Below are positions 7,831 through 17,096 of a DNA stretch of 64,000 bases, one piece after another. The notes below the pieces were generated by a model, which was not told the origin of the DNA, ran no database searches, and was given only the letters and a program-made list of their open reading frames with translations. Origin of the DNA: Cetobacterium_A somerae (lineage in GTDB: Bacteria > Fusobacteriota > Fusobacteriia > Fusobacteriales > Fusobacteriaceae); NCBI RefSeq assembly GCF_044784365.2, contig NZ_CP173062.2, one strand, 5' to 3'. Within the stretch, counting starts at the first letter, position 1; each line of letters begins with the position of its first letter. The position numbers were made by a program, and so were the translations under genes.

Positions 7831-8571
7831 TTAAATAATATATTTTATAAGTTTTTCTATATGAGAAAATACAACTGGGTATTCCACATTGGGTCTAGAC
7901 AACATTATAGATATAGCTCCAATCTCTTTTGCACTATCTATTTTTTCTCTTTCCCCACCAGTATTTCCACCTTTTTTACTTACAATATATTTTATATTAA
8001 GTTGCCTCATCATTGCAACATTTAATTCTTTAGAAAATGGTCCCTGCATAGCTATAATATTTTTAGGCAAAACCCCTAAATCTTCAGCTTTTTTTATCAT
8101 CTCCCATTTAGGAAGTATTCTAAAATATATATTTGATTTATTTTTTATATTTTGAAATTTATGAAGATTATTACTTCCTAATGTTACTAAAATATTTCCT
8201 TCTAACTCCTCTAAATATTTTATCATAATATCTAACTCAGAAAATTCTATAACTCCATCTTCAGAAACTAAATTTTCTCTTTCAAATCTTATGTAATCAA
8301 TCTCTTTTACTTTTGAAGATTCAATGGCATTTCTAGAAACTTCTTCTGCATATGGATGAGATAAATCAATAATTTTCTCAATATTATTTTCTTCTATAAA
8401 TTTGTTCATTCCTTCTAAATCTAATCTTTTACAAAATACCTTTATATCTTCTATATTTTCAAGTAATTTTCCACCATACTCTGTTGCTGTTGTTACAACT
8501 AGCTTTTCTTTAAAAGGAAAGGACTCTATAAAATCTCTAGAGTCCTTTGTTCCACCTATAACCCAAATCAT
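7831..8571 (-). CDS. cbiJ: Cobalt-precorrin-6A reductase
   Basis: A 246-residue CobK/CbiJ-family enzyme that reduces the macrocycle of cobalt-precorrin-6A to 6B using NAD(P)H. The N terminus MIWVIGGTKDSRDF matches the family start, and DLSHPYAEEVSRNA, RFERE and the late SKKGGNTGG (nucleotide/substrate-binding loop) are all family hallmarks. Length is normal. Its start overlaps the cbiH stop by 4 nt, so translation is coupled. It is the last corrin enzyme of the operon. Confidence 0.92.
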   Translation of the reverse strand: MIWVIGGTKDSRDFIESFPFKEKLVVTTATEYGGKLLENIEDIKVFCKRLDLEGMNKFIEENNIEKIIDLSHPYAEEVSRNAIESSKVKEIDYIRFERENLVSEDGVIEFSELDIMIKYLEELEGNILVTLGSNNLHKFQNIKNKSNIYFRILPKWEMIKKAEDLGVLPKNIIAMQGPFSKELNVAMMRQLNIKYIVSKKGGNTGGEREKIDSAKEIGAISIMLSRPNVEYPVVFSHIEKLIKYII

Positions 8572-9299
8572 ATATGATATCCTCTTGGAGTTATCATTCT
8601 ATCATTAGAAACATACGTCTTTGAGTTTCCTATTATAACAACTGTAAACATATCTATTTCATGGTTTAAGAAGTCCTGTAAGTTTGTTAAAGTATAATTC
8701 TGATCTTCTCTTCCAACATGTCTTAATAGCGCAACTGGAGTCTCTGGTGCTTTATGCTTTAACATTAACTCTCTTGCTTCAACTATTTGAGTTGTTCTTC
8801 CTTTACTTTTTGGATTATAAAGAGATATAATAAAGTCTCCCTCTGCAGCTTTATCAATTCTTTTTGTTATTACATCCCAATCAGTTAATAAATCACTTAA
8901 ACTTATTGTAGCATGGTCATGCATTAGCGGTGCTCCTACAACTGCGGCTCCAGCTACTGATGATGTTACTCCAGGAACAACCTCAACTTCATATCCCTCT
9001 TTCTGAGCGATTTCTATCATGATTCCAGCCATTCCATAAATTCCTGCATCTCCACTACTGATTAGCGCTACATCTTTTCCAGACTTAGCAATCTCTAATA
9101 CTTGCTCACATCTAGCAACCTCTTTTTTCATTCCTGATACATAAAACTCTTTTTCCGCGAACTCATCTTTTACTAAATCTGTATAAGTTATATATCCTGC
9201 AATTACATCTACATTTTTTAAAACTCTATACGCTCTTACTGTTATATCATCCATATTTCCAGGACCAATTCCTACAACATATATTTTACCTTTTTTCAT
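8568..9299 (-). CDS. cbiH: Cobalt-precorrin-3 C17-methyltransferase
   Basis: A tetrapyrrole methylase (243 residues from the ATG at 9299) that methylates C17 and contracts the ring. It has GIGPGNMDDITVRA at the N terminus, then SSGDAGIYGMAG, VVPGVTSSVAGAAVVGAPLMHD and LYNPKSKGR, as in CbiH/CobJ. I prefer the ATG at 9299 (8 nt after AGGAGAG) over one 6 codons upstream that would overlap cbiG further. The remaining overlap with cbiG is 14 nt. Confidence 0.92.
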   Translation of the reverse strand: MKKGKIYVVGIGPGNMDDITVRAYRVLKNVDVIAGYITYTDLVKDEFAEKEFYVSGMKKEVARCEQVLEIAKSGKDVALISSGDAGIYGMAGIMIEIAQKEGYEVEVVPGVTSSVAGAAVVGAPLMHDHATISLSDLLTDWDVITKRIDKAAEGDFIISLYNPKSKGRTTQIVEARELMLKHKAPETPVALLRHVGREDQNYTLTNLQDFLNHEIDMFTVVIIGNSKTYVSNDRMITPRGYHI

Positions 9300-10272
9300 A
9301 AATAAATCTCTCCTCATAAATGGAAATTGTCATTCCATCTTTTTTTGCTTTTATCTCTATAAATTTCCCATCTTTACTTGATGTTAAATATGCACATGGC
9401 TCTGAAACAGCTTTTACGCCTATCTCTTTTTTTACAAATTCAGATCCATGAAACATATCTTCTACTGTTAATATCTCTTCTCTACTAACAATTTTCAACT
9501 CTTTTCCAAGCTCTTTAGCAGTTTCAACAATTCCTTTTTCATCTGCTTTTAAATCTACTGTTGCAAAATGCTTTATGCTTTTAAGTGAAAGATTATGTTT
9601 TTCTAATGTTTCTATTAAAAATTCATAAACTTTTTCTTTTTCAATTCCTCTTCTTGAACCTATTCCTATAACTAAATTTTCAGGATATAAATGTACAACT
9701 TCTAAATTTTCTTTATTAGAAATAACCATAACACCTTCTGGATTTTCATTGCATATATTTTTAGGAAGACTTAATTCAACATTTTTTCCATCTACTATCA
9801 ATGATGTAACCTTTTTAGCTGCTTCTAATGATTTTAAATTACACTTTAATTTCTGAGACAAAGTATCCACTGCAATTTTTCCCGTCACATCTGAACTAGT
9901 TGTTATGATTGGAACTAATCCAAATATTTCATGAAGATTTTGAGTCAAATCATTTGCTCCTCCTAGATGTCCAGAGAGAAGAGAAATTACAAAATTCATT
10001 CCTTCGTCTATTACAACTACTGCTGGATCAACATCTTTAGATTTTATTAAAGATGCAATTTTACGAATAACAATTCCTGTTGCCATTATAAAAATATGTC
10101 CATCGTATTTATTGAAAGCTTCGTTTAATTCTTCAGTAAAGTTTTCCATTTGAATGCTATTATCTATTTTAAATTTTGAAAGAGTAAATACATCTATCCC
10201 TTCAATTTTATTTTTAATCTCCACTCCATTTAGACCTGCTCCTCTTGTTACAGTCCAAACTGCTAATTTCAT
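9286..10272 (-). CDS. cbiG: Cobalt-precorrin-5A hydrolase
   Basis: A 328-residue CbiG, which opens the delta-lactone and releases acetaldehyde. It is specific to the anaerobic pathway. The N-terminal and central part has IMATGIVIRKIASLIKSKDVDPAVVVIDE, then FVISLLSGHLGGANDLT and ITTSSDVTGKIAVD. The C-terminal CobE/GbiG domain begins at VIGIGSRRG. All domains are present. It overlaps cbiF by 1 nt. Its presence, with CbiD and cobalt-dependent methylases, shows early cobalt insertion. Confidence 0.93.
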   Translation of the reverse strand: MKLAVWTVTRGAGLNGVEIKNKIEGIDVFTLSKFKIDNSIQMENFTEELNEAFNKYDGHIFIMATGIVIRKIASLIKSKDVDPAVVVIDEGMNFVISLLSGHLGGANDLTQNLHEIFGLVPIITTSSDVTGKIAVDTLSQKLKCNLKSLEAAKKVTSLIVDGKNVELSLPKNICNENPEGVMVISNKENLEVVHLYPENLVIGIGSRRGIEKEKVYEFLIETLEKHNLSLKSIKHFATVDLKADEKGIVETAKELGKELKIVSREEILTVEDMFHGSEFVKKEIGVKAVSEPCAYLTSSKDGKFIEIKAKKDGMTISIYEERFIYEKR

Positions 10273-11033
10273 TACTTCTCAATTCCTTTTCTAAATTCAT
10301 GTGTAAAATGCTTATCATATAATAAAGATTTTTCATATTTATCCCCTAAAAAATCTCCAACTAAAATTTGAGCTGTTTTAGTTATATTTGCTTCTTTTAC
10401 TTTTTCTTCAATTGTTTCTAATGTTCCTAAAACAATCTTTTGATCCTCCCAACTAGCTCTTTGAACAATTGCTATTGGAGTTGTCATCGGATAATGTGTA
10501 GCTAATCTTTTTACAACATCACCAATCATATGTACTGATAAGAAAATTGCCATTGAAGCTCTATGAGAAGCTAAAGATTCTAAGCTTTCTTTTTCTGGAA
10601 CAGGCGTTCTTCCTTCTAATCTTGTACAAATTACAGTTTGAGAAATACTTGGTAATGTGAACTCTTTTTTTACTGCTGCAGCAGATGCTAAAAATGAACT
10701 TACTCCCGGAATTACTTCATACTCTATTCCATGCTCATCTAACATATCCATCTGTTCTCTATGTGCTCCAAATATTGCTGGATCTCCTGTATGAACCCTA
10801 GCAACTTTTTTTCCTGCTTTTATCGCTTTAACAGTTACATCTATAACTTCTTCTAAAGTCATTGAAGCTGAATTATGAATCTCTGCTCCCTCTTTATGAC
10901 ACTCTATAACTTGTCTTGGAACTAAAGAACCTGCATAAATTATTACATCTGCTTCTTTTACTAATCTTTGCCCTTTTACTGTAATTAACTCTGGATCCCC
11001 TGGTCCTGCCCCTATGAAATAAACTTTTTCCAT
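10272..11033 (-). CDS. cbiF: Cobalt-precorrin-4 C11-methyltransferase
   Basis: A 253-residue tetrapyrrole methylase acting on cobalt-precorrin-4. Motifs FIGAGPGDPELITVKG, IYAGSLVPRQ, ARVHTGDPAIFGA and VIPGVSSFLASAAAVKKE, followed by the LEGRTPVPEKE loop, identify CbiF/CobM rather than the other methylases. The gene starts 22 nt inside cbiL, so the two are tightly coupled. Normal length. Confidence 0.94.
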   Translation of the reverse strand: MEKVYFIGAGPGDPELITVKGQRLVKEADVIIYAGSLVPRQVIECHKEGAEIHNSASMTLEEVIDVTVKAIKAGKKVARVHTGDPAIFGAHREQMDMLDEHGIEYEVIPGVSSFLASAAAVKKEFTLPSISQTVICTRLEGRTPVPEKESLESLASHRASMAIFLSVHMIGDVVKRLATHYPMTTPIAIVQRASWEDQKIVLGTLETIEEKVKEANITKTAQILVGDFLGDKYEKSLLYDKHFTHEFRKGIEK

Positions 11034-11737
11034 TGATTGATACCACCTTTTTTTAGTATTAATGTTGTAAAGTAAGGAATATCTTCCTCTTCCATTTTTG
11101 TTAAATCAAAATTTATCTCCTGTGTTTCTTTTCCACAGTTTGAAACCATTATTATATTTTCTAGATTTCCTGTAGCTTCTAAGCCAGCTCTAAGTTTATC
11201 AAAATTTCTAGATACTTTCATAAATACGATATTATCTGCTGAATTAATTTCACCAACAATATCAGTTTCTCCATTTAATGATACAACTTTCAAAGATTCT
11301 TCTCCCATAACTAAAGGTAGGTTAAATCTCGAAGACATATCTGAAAACGATGATATTCCAGGAATTGTCTCTACAGGTATCACACCATCCAAGTACTCAA
11401 GAATATAAACATATGTACTATATGTCATTGGATCTCCAATTGTTAAAAATCCAACTTTTTTTCCTGCTTTTAGATGCTCAACTATCATATCCGCATTTCT
11501 TTTTCTAAATTCTTTTCTAGCTTCTACACTTTTTAACATTGGAAACTCAACAAACAAAGTTTCTGCTCCCTCTTTTAAATACTCTCTAGCTATTTCGTAT
11601 GCTGTACTTCCCTCAGCTTTTTTAGCCTCTGGTAAAACTACTACATCTAGCTCTTTAAAAGCTCTTATAGCCTTTAGCGTTAACATTTCAGGATCTCCTA
11701 CTCCCACTCCTATTCCATAAAACTTTGCTGTTGACAT
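11012..11737 (-). CDS. cbiL: Cobalt-precorrin-2 C20-methyltransferase
   Basis: A 241-residue tetrapyrrole methylase of the CbiL/CobI type, the first dedicated methylation after cobalt insertion. It carries GIGVGVGDPEMLTLKAIRA, TIGDPMTYSTYVYILEYL and ETIPGISSFSDMSSRFNLPLVMGEE. The TYSTYVYI element after the GDP motif distinguishes CbiL. It overlaps cbiT by 1 nt and cbiF by 22 nt. Confidence 0.93.
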   Translation of the reverse strand: MSTAKFYGIGVGVGDPEMLTLKAIRAFKELDVVVLPEAKKAEGSTAYEIAREYLKEGAETLFVEFPMLKSVEARKEFRKRNADMIVEHLKAGKKVGFLTIGDPMTYSTYVYILEYLDGVIPVETIPGISSFSDMSSRFNLPLVMGEESLKVVSLNGETDIVGEINSADNIVFMKVSRNFDKLRAGLEATGNLENIIMVSNCGKETQEINFDLTKMEEEDIPYFTTLILKKGGINQWKKFIS

Positions 11738-12321
11738 TACTTTGTTTCCTCCTTATCTGCTGTTATTATATATATTGGATTTTCTCCATACATCATTGTG
11801 TACGGACCTATACTCTTTCCTCTAGATACAACAACATTTACAACTTCTATATTTTTAAAATTTAACTCTTTTAAAAGCTTTGTAGCATCTGCTAAAGTTT
11901 CTAAAGTTATCGCATTTATGACTACTCTAGAATTATCTTTTGAATATTTAATAAAATGTTCAAGTATATTTCTCATTGAACCTGTTGATCCACCTATAAA
12001 CATTCTATCATATTGAATAGTTGGTATTGCTTCAGGAGCTCTTCCCACAATTACTTCTATATTATCTAATTTAAATCTATTTATATTTTCTTTTAAGGTC
12101 TCTATTCCCTTTTCTTCCTTTTCAATAGCAAAAACATTACCATTTCTTAAATATGTCGCTGCTTCTATTCCTATACTTCCAGTTCCAGCACCAACATCTA
12201 CTAAAATAGAATCATCTTGCAATTGTAATTTCGCTATAGAAATTGCTCTAATCTCTTGTTTTGTCATAGGTAGTTCTTTTTGAACGAACTCTTTATCATA
12301 AATATGTCCCATTATTTTCAA
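11737..12321 (-). CDS. cbiT: Cobalt-precorrin-6B C15-methyltransferase (decarboxylating)
   Basis: A 194-residue class I SAM methyltransferase, the CbiT half of the CobL reaction. It methylates C15 and decarboxylates the C12 acetate. The N-terminal GHIYDKEF..ELPMTKQEIRA is the CbiT signature, followed by SAM motif I VDVGAGTGSIGIEAA and FIGGSTGSM. CbiE is separate and lies just upstream with a 4-nt overlap, as is usual in anaerobic pathways. Confidence 0.93.
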   Translation of the reverse strand: MKIMGHIYDKEFVQKELPMTKQEIRAISIAKLQLQDDSILVDVGAGTGSIGIEAATYLRNGNVFAIEKEEKGIETLKENINRFKLDNIEVIVGRAPEAIPTIQYDRMFIGGSTGSMRNILEHFIKYSKDNSRVVINAITLETLADATKLLKELNFKNIEVVNVVVSRGKSIGPYTMMYGENPIYIITADKEETK

Positions 12322-12947
12322 ACCTTTCTTATAATTGTTACATTCATTTCATATTTTTTATTATACTTTTTATAATCACATACTAAAAACCTTGTAATAA
12401 CTTCATTTTTATAAGAAAGTCTCTCTCCAATAATTATTTCAGCATTTAAAATATTATTTTTAACAAGTGTTTTACTTATTTCAATTGGATTATTTTTTTC
12501 ATCAGTTAGAAGTACTACTCCGCTTTTACTATTTTTAAATATTTCTACATAATCATTTTCTCTTCCATGAACACTACAAAGTTGATAATGTTCCCAAGTC
12601 ATCTCTATCCTAGAAAATAGATATTGAAAAGAAGATATCCCTGGAATGACATTAAATTTTTGTTCAGGAAAACTCTTTTTTAAATATGTAAGCAAACTAT
12701 AATAACCTGTATCTCCTGAAACAATAAATACTATATTTTTATCTAAATTTCTTAAAACAAACTCTTTCATTTCATCTAATTTTTTCATAATATAGATATA
12801 TTGATTATTTAAAAGAGAGTCAATCTCTTCTAACTGTCTCTCTCCACCTATAACAATTTCAGAATTTTTTATTTTATCTATTCCTGCCTTTGTCATATAA
12901 TCTAGATTTCCTGGTCCAAGTCCCACCACCGATATCTCTTTACTCAC
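12318..12947 (-). CDS. cbiE: Cobalt-precorrin-7 C5-methyltransferase
   Basis: A 209-residue tetrapyrrole methylase. VVGLGPGNLDYMTKAG and IVIGGERQL are the CbiE-type N terminus, with VSGDTGYYSLLTYL and VIPGISSFQYLFSRI after it. It methylates C5 next to CbiT. It begins 8 nt inside the 3' end of cbiD. Confidence 0.92.
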   Translation of the reverse strand: MSKEISVVGLGPGNLDYMTKAGIDKIKNSEIVIGGERQLEEIDSLLNNQYIYIMKKLDEMKEFVLRNLDKNIVFIVSGDTGYYSLLTYLKKSFPEQKFNVIPGISSFQYLFSRIEMTWEHYQLCSVHGRENDYVEIFKNSKSGVVLLTDEKNNPIEISKTLVKNNILNAEIIIGERLSYKNEVITRFLVCDYKKYNKKYEMNVTIIRKV

Positions 12948-14063
12948 TTTTTAACTCCTCTATCATCTCATAAAATCCATCACTATATCCTAATATATCT
13001 CCACTATAATTAAAAAGAATTGATTGAAATTCTATGTTATCTCTTGAAAATTCAGCTGATCTTTTAGCTACTTTATTAGCAATTAAATTAAATAAACTTT
13101 CTTTTTTTAATATATATTCTGTAGCTTCTTCAGCTGTATTTGCTTCTAAAACCTTCAAAATATTTTCCCTAGGTTCATCTATTAAAATAGCATTTGCTGC
13201 AATTATTTCCAAACGAGCATCAGCAACTCTGCTATGAGTGTTAAAAATTCCACCTGCCACTTTTATAGCTTTTCCTATATGTCCAATTAATACTATTTTT
13301 TTAAATCCTAATTTTACTGCACTATCAATCATAAATCCAATATAATTACTTGTTACAACCATCTGCTCAATATCTATATTATTATCTATACAAAACTGTT
13401 TCCCATGATTCCCAAAAGCAAATACTACCCATTCTCTAGTACTATTCTCTTTTAAAACTTTTAATTCAGCAAACATAGATTTAGTAAGTGCATCCTCACT
13501 CATAGGTTTAACTATTCCAGTAGACCCCAAAATAGATATCCCTCCTAGTATTCCCAACTTCCCATTAAAAGTTTTCAAAGCTTTCTCTCTTCCCTTTGGA
13601 ACATATATAGTTACTATCACTTTTAATCCATACTCTTCCAGAAGTGGATTTAAAGTTTTTACTATCATCTCTTGTGGTCCTGGGTTTATAGCTGATTTTC
13701 CAGGTGTTACTTTAAGTCCTTTTTTTGTTACTAATCCTACACCTCTTCCACCTACTATCAGCATATTATCAAATTTATGAGCTTTCTCTATTTTTGGTAA
13801 CTCTTCAACAATTTTTACTTTAGCACAAATCTCTATTCCGTTTGTAACATCAGGATCATCTCCTGCATCTTTTAAAACAACACCTCTAGCCCAATTGATT
13901 CCTCTTTTTTTGAATGTATTGGTATATCTAAAGTTACTCCATTTAATGTGGTTATCTCAACTTTTTCTCCCAAATCTTTTTCTATCAAAAGATTTAATGC
14001 AACAAATGCCGCTACACACGCACATGTTCCGGTTGTATATCCCGATCTTAATTCTTTATCCAT
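12940..14063 (-). CDS. cbiD: Cobalt-precorrin-5B C1-methyltransferase, interrupted by a one-base frame change
   Basis: The N-terminal part starts at ATG 14061-14063 with SGYTTGTCACVAA, the CbiD signature, and stops after 63 codons. The other frame continues the family: INWARGVVLKDAGDDPDVTNG, then IVGGRGVGLVTKKGL and PGKSAINPGP, to the stop at 12940. The frames join at an A7 run (minus strand, 13911-13905). One more A, or a -1 slip on TCA AAA AAA GAG, restores the expected KKRGINWARG. The joined product would be about 374 residues, normal for CbiD. The enzyme methylates C1 and is essential in the anaerobic route. This may be a homopolymer sequencing error, a true mutation, or frameshifting by ribosome or polymerase slippage. 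It overlaps cbiC by 1 nt and cbiE by 8 nt. Confidence 0.88.
13905..13911 (-). other. A7 slippery run in cbiD
   Basis: Seven consecutive A residues on the coding strand span codons TCA AAA AAA before GAG. The tandem AAA codons allow -1 re-pairing, and the run is long enough for RNA polymerase slippage. No clear downstream pseudoknot or internal SD was seen. Confidence 0.7.
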
Positions 14064-14707
14064 TAAAATCCTTCTCTCTTATGTAACTGATATAAAATTC
14101 CATGAAGTATTGAAACAGCTACAGGACTTCCTCCTTTTCTGCCTTTTACAATAATATATGGTATTCCACTTCCAGGTAGAATCTCTTTTGATTCAGCTGC
14201 TCCAACAAATCCTACAGGAACCCCAACTATTAAAGCTGGTTTTTGAACTTCACCAGAATCAATAAGTTCTTTCAATCTAAATAGTGCTGTTGGTGCGTTT
14301 CCAATTAAATATATATCTGTATTAGGATCTTTTGCTGCGTGTTCTATCCCTACTATTGATCTAGTTACCCCTCTTTCTTTAGCTTCAGCTGCTACATCTT
14401 TATCTGAAACTAAAGAATAAGCTGAGTATCCATATTTATCTAAAGTAATTTTACTCAAACCATTAGCTATCATGTTAGTATCACAATATATTTTACCACC
14501 TTTTTTTAAGGCTTCTAAACATGACTCAACTGCTCCTTCTGAAATCTCTAATAGGTCTGCATATTCAAAATCAGCTGTTGTATGTATAACTCTTTTTACT
14601 ATTGGTAAATGAGTTGAAGAAAACTCCTTTGCCTTTTCCCCCATCTCTTCCTCTATTATTTCAAAACTTCTTATTTCAATATCTTGTGGTCTTTTTATAT
14701 ATGACAT
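14063..14707 (-). CDS. cbiC: Cobalt-precorrin-8 methylmutase
   Basis: A 214-residue CbiC/CobH that moves the methyl group from C11 to C12 to give cobyrinate. Motifs are RPQDIEIRSFEIIEEE, RVIHTTADFEYADL (with the catalytic His), YCDTNMIANGL, GNAPTALFRL and the C-terminal IVKGRKGGSPVAVSILHG. Normal length. It overlaps cbiA by 13 nt and shares the TAATG junction with cbiD. Confidence 0.94.
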   Translation of the reverse strand: MSYIKRPQDIEIRSFEIIEEEMGEKAKEFSSTHLPIVKRVIHTTADFEYADLLEISEGAVESCLEALKKGGKIYCDTNMIANGLSKITLDKYGYSAYSLVSDKDVAAEAKERGVTRSIVGIEHAAKDPNTDIYLIGNAPTALFRLKELIDSGEVQKPALIVGVPVGFVGAAESKEILPGSGIPYIIVKGRKGGSPVAVSILHGILYQLHKREGF

Positions 14708-16023
14708 TTCTTTGCTCCTTCTAATATCTGCTTTAATATATCTAAGTTTTTAAAAAAATGTAAATGTGGATACCCTGCTATAAGATTTTTATTTTTATAA
14801 CCACATAACCACTCTCTACCATCACTTTTTCTAAGTTTAAATACTCTTTCATCACTACCTATTTCATCTATAGTCGAATAATGAAATTCATGGGCTTTTC
14901 CATTTAACTCACCAAAAGCTACATCTACGTATCCAAATCTACTGATAAAAAGTCTTCCAGTCATCTTTACACTACAGTCAATTAATTGTGCCATAGAATA
15001 ACTTTTTTGCTCCAAGGTTTTTATTCCTTGGCTAAGATACATAAATCCTCCACACTCTCCATAAATATGTCCTCCAGACTCATGAAACTCTTTTAAAGAG
15101 TTTAGAAAATCCTTATTATTCGATAAATCTTCTAAATAATTTTCTGGATATCCTCCACCAAAATATAATAAATCAACCTCAGGTATTTTTTTATCTTTTA
15201 TAGGTGAAAACTCTATAAGTTCTATTCCCATTCTTTGTAAAAGCTCTAAATTATCCTCGTAATAAAATGAAAATGCTTTATCTTTAGCTACTCCTACTTT
15301 TAATCCTACATATAGATTCTCTATATTTTTAAAAATATCTATATTTTTTTCTGATTTTTCTAGATTAGCTATTTCTTCTATCTTTTTTAAATCGATAGTT
15401 TTTTTTATCTCTTCCTTTAAAATCGCTTTTTTTTCTTTTAAATCCTCAACTTCATCTGCTTGAAGTAATCCTAAATGCCTACTACTGATTCCTAAGTTTT
15501 CATCTTTTTTTAAATATCCTAAACACGGTATTCCTGTATAGTTTTCTATAGCATCTTTTAACATTTCATAGAGTTTTTCACTATTTACTTTATTTATTAT
15601 AACTCCAGCTATATTAACTCTTGAATCTAAATTTTTATATCCTAAAACTTCTGCTGCGATACTTGTACTTTTTCCTGCCGCATCTACTACTAATATAACT
15701 GGTAAGTTTAAAACTCTAGATAAATGAGCTGTACTATAATTATCTAAAGAATTTCCTAATCCATCATAAAGACCCATAACACCTTCAACAATAGATATTT
15801 CTTTACTATGCTTTTCAAAACTATACTTTACTCCCTCTTCTCCCATTAAAAACAGATCTAAATTATAACTTTTATTTCCCGTTATAAATTTATGAAAACT
15901 AGGATCTATATAATCAGGTCCTACTTTAAATGGAGCCACATCTTCAAAAGTAGCCATTAGCCCCATAGATACTGTAGTTTTTCCTATTCCACTTCTTGTT
16001 CCTGCTAAAACAAAGCCTTTCAT
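14695..16023 (-). CDS. cbiA: Cobyrinate a,c-diamide synthase
   Basis: A 442-residue glutamine-dependent amidotransferase that amidates the a and c side chains. The N-terminal dethiobiotin-synthetase-like ATP domain has GTRSGIGKTTVSMGL and KVGPDYIDPSFH. The C-terminal GATase domain has the nucleophile Cys in GECGGFMYLSQG and a late His in YPHLHFF. The start abuts the cobD stop (1-nt overlap). Confidence 0.94.
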   Translation of the reverse strand: MKGFVLAGTRSGIGKTTVSMGLMATFEDVAPFKVGPDYIDPSFHKFITGNKSYNLDLFLMGEEGVKYSFEKHSKEISIVEGVMGLYDGLGNSLDNYSTAHLSRVLNLPVILVVDAAGKSTSIAAEVLGYKNLDSRVNIAGVIINKVNSEKLYEMLKDAIENYTGIPCLGYLKKDENLGISSRHLGLLQADEVEDLKEKKAILKEEIKKTIDLKKIEEIANLEKSEKNIDIFKNIENLYVGLKVGVAKDKAFSFYYEDNLELLQRMGIELIEFSPIKDKKIPEVDLLYFGGGYPENYLEDLSNNKDFLNSLKEFHESGGHIYGECGGFMYLSQGIKTLEQKSYSMAQLIDCSVKMTGRLFISRFGYVDVAFGELNGKAHEFHYSTIDEIGSDERVFKLRKSDGREWLCGYKNKNLIAGYPHLHFFKNLDILKQILEGAKKCHI

Positions 16024-17075
16024 TATTTCAGCACTCTCCTTAAAGCCTCTAAAACTTGCTCATTTTTCTTTCTATCTTTTATTGCTAATCTTATATAACT
16101 TTCATCTAAAAACATAAAGTTTGAAGCATCTCTTACTAAAACGCCATTCTCTATCATTTTTTTTCTGAAACTTTTAGCATTATCGTTTAATAACTTTACT
16201 AATATAAAGTTAGTTTCTGTTGGAGTTACTTCTATATTATCTATTTTACATAACTCTTCATAAAACCATAACTTTTCTTTTTTTATCCAATTTTCTGTTT
16301 CATGTATATACAAAGTATCTAAAAGCATAGTTTTACCTGCTATTTCAGCTACTCCATTAACACTCCAAGGTTCTCTAATATTTTTTATTTCGTCTAATAT
16401 TGATTCGTCATAAGTTAATCCATATCCTAACCTAACCCCTGGAAGTGCAAAAAACTTAGTTAGAGCTCTTAAAATGAATACATTTTTATGTTTTAACAAA
16501 AATGCAGTTTTATCTTTCCAATTATCAACAAACTCTATAAAAGCTTCATCTATAAATAATTTTTTATTTTTTCTTTCTAAAAAATCAGCTAGTTTTTTTA
16601 TTTTTTCAAGATTCTGAAATTTTCCTGTTGGATTATTTGGATTACACATAACGACAACATCTTCATCTGTTATAAAGTCTAATAACATATTTTCATTTAA
16701 AGAAAAATCTTTGCTCAACGGAAAAAATTTAACATCTCTTCCTGCAGCTCTAGCAGCTCTTTCATACTCTGCGAAGGTTGGTGCAATTATTAAAACCTTT
16801 TTAGCTTTTACTGCCTTCATATATAGAAATAGAACCTCTGTAGCACCATTTCCTACAACTACATTATCTATATGACAATTATTGTAATTTCCAATAGCTG
16901 TCCTTAACTCCACGTAGTCTATATCTGGATATTTTTCTAAAGTTTCAAAATTTTCTATAACTGCCTTTTTAAAACTACTTGGAACTCCTAAGGGATTTAT
17001 ATTAGAACTATAATCTAAAACTTCTATCCCATTATCTCTTTTTAGTTTATATATATTTCCACCATGTAAATCCAT
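16023..17075 (-). CDS. cobD: L-threonine-O-3-phosphate decarboxylase
   Basis: A 350-residue PLP enzyme of the aminotransferase class I/II fold that makes (R)-1-amino-2-propanol phosphate, the linker of the nucleotide loop. It begins HGGNIYKL, as CobD does (homologues of histidinol-phosphate aminotransferase lack this). It then has DYSSNINPLG, CNPNNPTGKF, FIDEAFIEF and the PLP lysine region RALTKFFALPGVRLGYG. Its place between cbiA and cbiB supports CobD over HisC. Confidence 0.9.
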   Translation of the reverse strand: MDLHGGNIYKLKRDNGIEVLDYSSNINPLGVPSSFKKAVIENFETLEKYPDIDYVELRTAIGNYNNCHIDNVVVGNGATEVLFLYMKAVKAKKVLIIAPTFAEYERAARAAGRDVKFFPLSKDFSLNENMLLDFITDEDVVVMCNPNNPTGKFQNLEKIKKLADFLERKNKKLFIDEAFIEFVDNWKDKTAFLLKHKNVFILRALTKFFALPGVRLGYGLTYDESILDEIKNIREPWSVNGVAEIAGKTMLLDTLYIHETENWIKKEKLWFYEELCKIDNIEVTPTETNFILVKLLNDNAKSFRKKMIENGVLVRDASNFMFLDESYIRLAIKDRKKNEQVLEALRRVLK

Positions 17076-17096
17076 ATTACTTCACTTCCTATTATC

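Noticed and set aside
13872..14063. A separate 63-residue gene in front of cbiD
   Set aside because: Its sequence is the conserved CbiD N terminus and continues in the next frame, so it is one gene with a frame change.
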